A stretch of 34,371 nt of DNA from JAYWAM01 sp043782425 (GTDB taxonomy: Bacteria > Pseudomonadota > Gammaproteobacteria > Burkholderiales > Usitatibacteraceae). The stretch covers positions 1 to 34,371 of the forward strand of contig JAYWAM010000221.1 of the NCBI GenBank assembly GCA_043782425.1, given 5' to 3'. Position numbers and translations under genes: made by a program. Position 1 is the stretch's first letter. Every line of letters starts with the position of its first letter. Below, in pieces: positions 33,263-34,371 of the stretch. The notes under the pieces were generated by a model that had not been told where the DNA came from, made no database searches, and saw only the letters and a program-made list of their open reading frames with translations.

Positions 33263-34009
33263 ATGTCTATTGCGAAAAATTATTTGCCTGCTAACGATCT
33301 GCTGCGTGAGCGCGTGATATTGATTACCGGCGCAGGCCAGGGCCTGGGCAAAGCCGCTGCACTGGCTTTCGCCGCGCATGGCGCGAGCGTCGTGCTGCAT
33401 GGCCGGAACAGGCCCAAACTGGAGGCGCTGTATGACGAAATCATGAAACGCGGCGGACCCCAGCCGGCCATTTTCCCGCTCGATCTGGAAAAGGCCGCCG
33501 ACGCGGAATTTGACGGCCTGGCCAGCGCTATTCACAAGGAATTCGGCCGCCTTGACGGTATTTTGCACAGCGCCGTGCATTTCACGCCGCTCGCGCCATT
33601 GGCAAATCAAACCCTTGAGCAGTGGCTCGCCTTGCTGCGCGTCAATCTGGCGGCGCCTTTTGCGTTGACGCGCTCTTGCCTCACCTTACTCAAGGCCGCC
33701 CCTGATGCCTCGGTGGTATTCACCTCGGAGAGCCATGCGCGCGAGCCCAAGGCGTTCTGGGGCGGGTTTGCCGTCTCCAAGGCCGGATTGCATACTTTGA
33801 CTCAAATATGGGCAGACGAGACCTGCGCGTCCCAAGTGCGCTTCAATACCCTGGTTCCAGGACCCGTCGCAAGCCCGCAGCGCCGCCAAAGCCACCCGGG
33901 AGAATCTCCCACCACCCAGCCTCCTGTGGAGGCGCTCATGCCCGCCTATCTTTTTCTTATCGGCCCGGACAGCCGGGGTACTAACGGCATGGTGCTTTCC
34001 GCCCAGTGA
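33263..34009 (+). CDS. Short-chain dehydrogenase/reductase-like protein lacking catalytic Ser and Tyr
   Basis: The 248-residue protein has the fold of a classical short-chain dehydrogenase related to YciK. The nucleotide-binding motif TGAGQGLG (23-30) is intact. In the active site, the Ser position is Glu156 (TSESHAR) and the Tyr position is Phe169 (GGFAVSK); only Lys173 remains. The NNAG motif is also changed (LHSAV). An ordinary dehydrogenase reaction is therefore unlikely. It starts 2 bases after the hpnE stop and is probably co-transcribed. The ATG at 33263 was preferred over the TTG at 33257. Confidence 0.9.
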   Translation: MSIAKNYLPANDLLRERVILITGAGQGLGKAAALAFAAHGASVVLHGRNRPKLEALYDEIMKRGGPQPAIFPLDLEKAADAEFDGLASAIHKEFGRLDGILHSAVHFTPLAPLANQTLEQWLALLRVNLAAPFALTRSCLTLLKAAPDASVVFTSESHAREPKAFWGGFAVSKAGLHTLTQIWADETCASQVRFNTLVPGPVASPQRRQSHPGESPTTQPPVEALMPAYLFLIGPDSRGTNGMVLSAQ

Positions 34010-34146
34010 AACCAGTGGCGCGGGCAATCCGTAAACAAGGATATACAAAGGCATACGCTTCTTCGGTAAACTAGCGGGGTAGCGGAAAAGGCCATGCAGC
34101 GATTCCGCCCGATTTCAACTATTATCCGACCCGAAAGTATTTGCGC

Positions 34147-34371
34147 ATGATGCTCGACCAGGCAAACCGTACGTTCATTTGCAGCGTCGTGTTCGTCGAT
34201 CTCGTCGGCTATTCAAAAAAGTCTGTGGCCGAGCAAATTTCCGTGAAGGACCGCTTCACCGACCTGCTATCCGCTTCACTCAAGGATATTGCCGTCAACG
34301 AGCGCATCATCCTCGATACCGGTGATGGCGCGGCAATGAGCTTTCTCGGTGATCCCGAAGATGCACTGTTC
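34147..34371 (+). CDS. Class III adenylate/guanylate cyclase, N-terminal part (runs off window)
   Basis: The first 75 codons of a class III nucleotide cyclase domain are present, and the frame is open to the last base. The metal-binding start of the domain is visible as SVVFVDLVGYSKKSV, followed by ILDTGDGAAMSFLGDPEDAL. In this family the Asp residues in FVD and near DTGDG bind metal. The catalytic domain lies at the extreme N-terminus, so any sensor or effector domain would follow outside the window. ATG codons at 34147 and 34150 are both possible. Confidence 0.85.
   Translation, partial: MMLDQANRTFICSVVFVDLVGYSKKSVAEQISVKDRFTDLLSASLKDIAVNERIILDTGDGAAMSFLGDPEDALF

Noticed and set aside
34082..34108. 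GCGGAA...TTCCGC inverted repeat before the cyclase gene, as terminator or operator
   Set aside because: Only 6-base arms with a 15-base loop and no T-run.

Overview
The window looks like a chromosomal segment of a betaproteobacterium, probably from the Nitrosomonadales/Gallionellales side. This rests on the moderately high G+C, the type II secretion gene content, the Anbu-type operon, an HpnE-type hopanoid gene and several dispersed palindromic repeats of the kind common in such genomes. No rRNA, tRNA, CRISPR array, insertion sequence or prophage was seen.

Region 1 (79-14454, plus strand) is a nearly complete type II secretion locus in the order gspC - extra gene - gspD - E - F - G - [two toxin-antitoxin pairs on the minus strand] - gspH - I - J - K - L - M - N. 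gspO (prepilin peptidase) is not in the window. The extra gene between gspC and gspD encodes a secreted protein with two NTF2-like domains. The cluster is interrupted at several junctions by palindromic repeats and by the toxin-antitoxin island. The leader of gspH may carry a frameshift. A YheT-type hydrolase gene overlaps the end of gspN.

Region 2 (15494-17880, plus strand) holds a phosphomannomutase/phosphoglucomutase gene and yaeQ, each preceded by a different long inverted repeat.

Region 3 (18006-26216, minus strand) is the most interesting part. It is a tight operon, read right to left: circularly permuted ATP-grasp protein, alpha-E protein, Anbu proteasome-like protease, transglutaminase-DUF2126 (putative amidoligase) fusion, second transglutaminase, and a class I glutamine amidotransferase 55 bases further on. 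Upstream of the first gene is a near-consensus sigma-54 promoter, with two NtrC-like sites at about -106 and -137. This suggests that the putative peptide-ligation and proteolysis system is switched on by nitrogen limitation.

Region 4 (26447-31606, minus strand) holds a DUF885 protein preceded by a DUF4337 membrane protein, a Phd/VapC-type toxin-antitoxin pair with a palindrome over the toxin start region, and a large membrane protein of the so-called site-specific recombinase family.

Region 5 (31607-34371, plus strand) holds hpnE, a short-chain dehydrogenase-like protein that has lost the catalytic Ser and Tyr, and the first 75 codons of a class III nucleotide cyclase gene that runs off the window.
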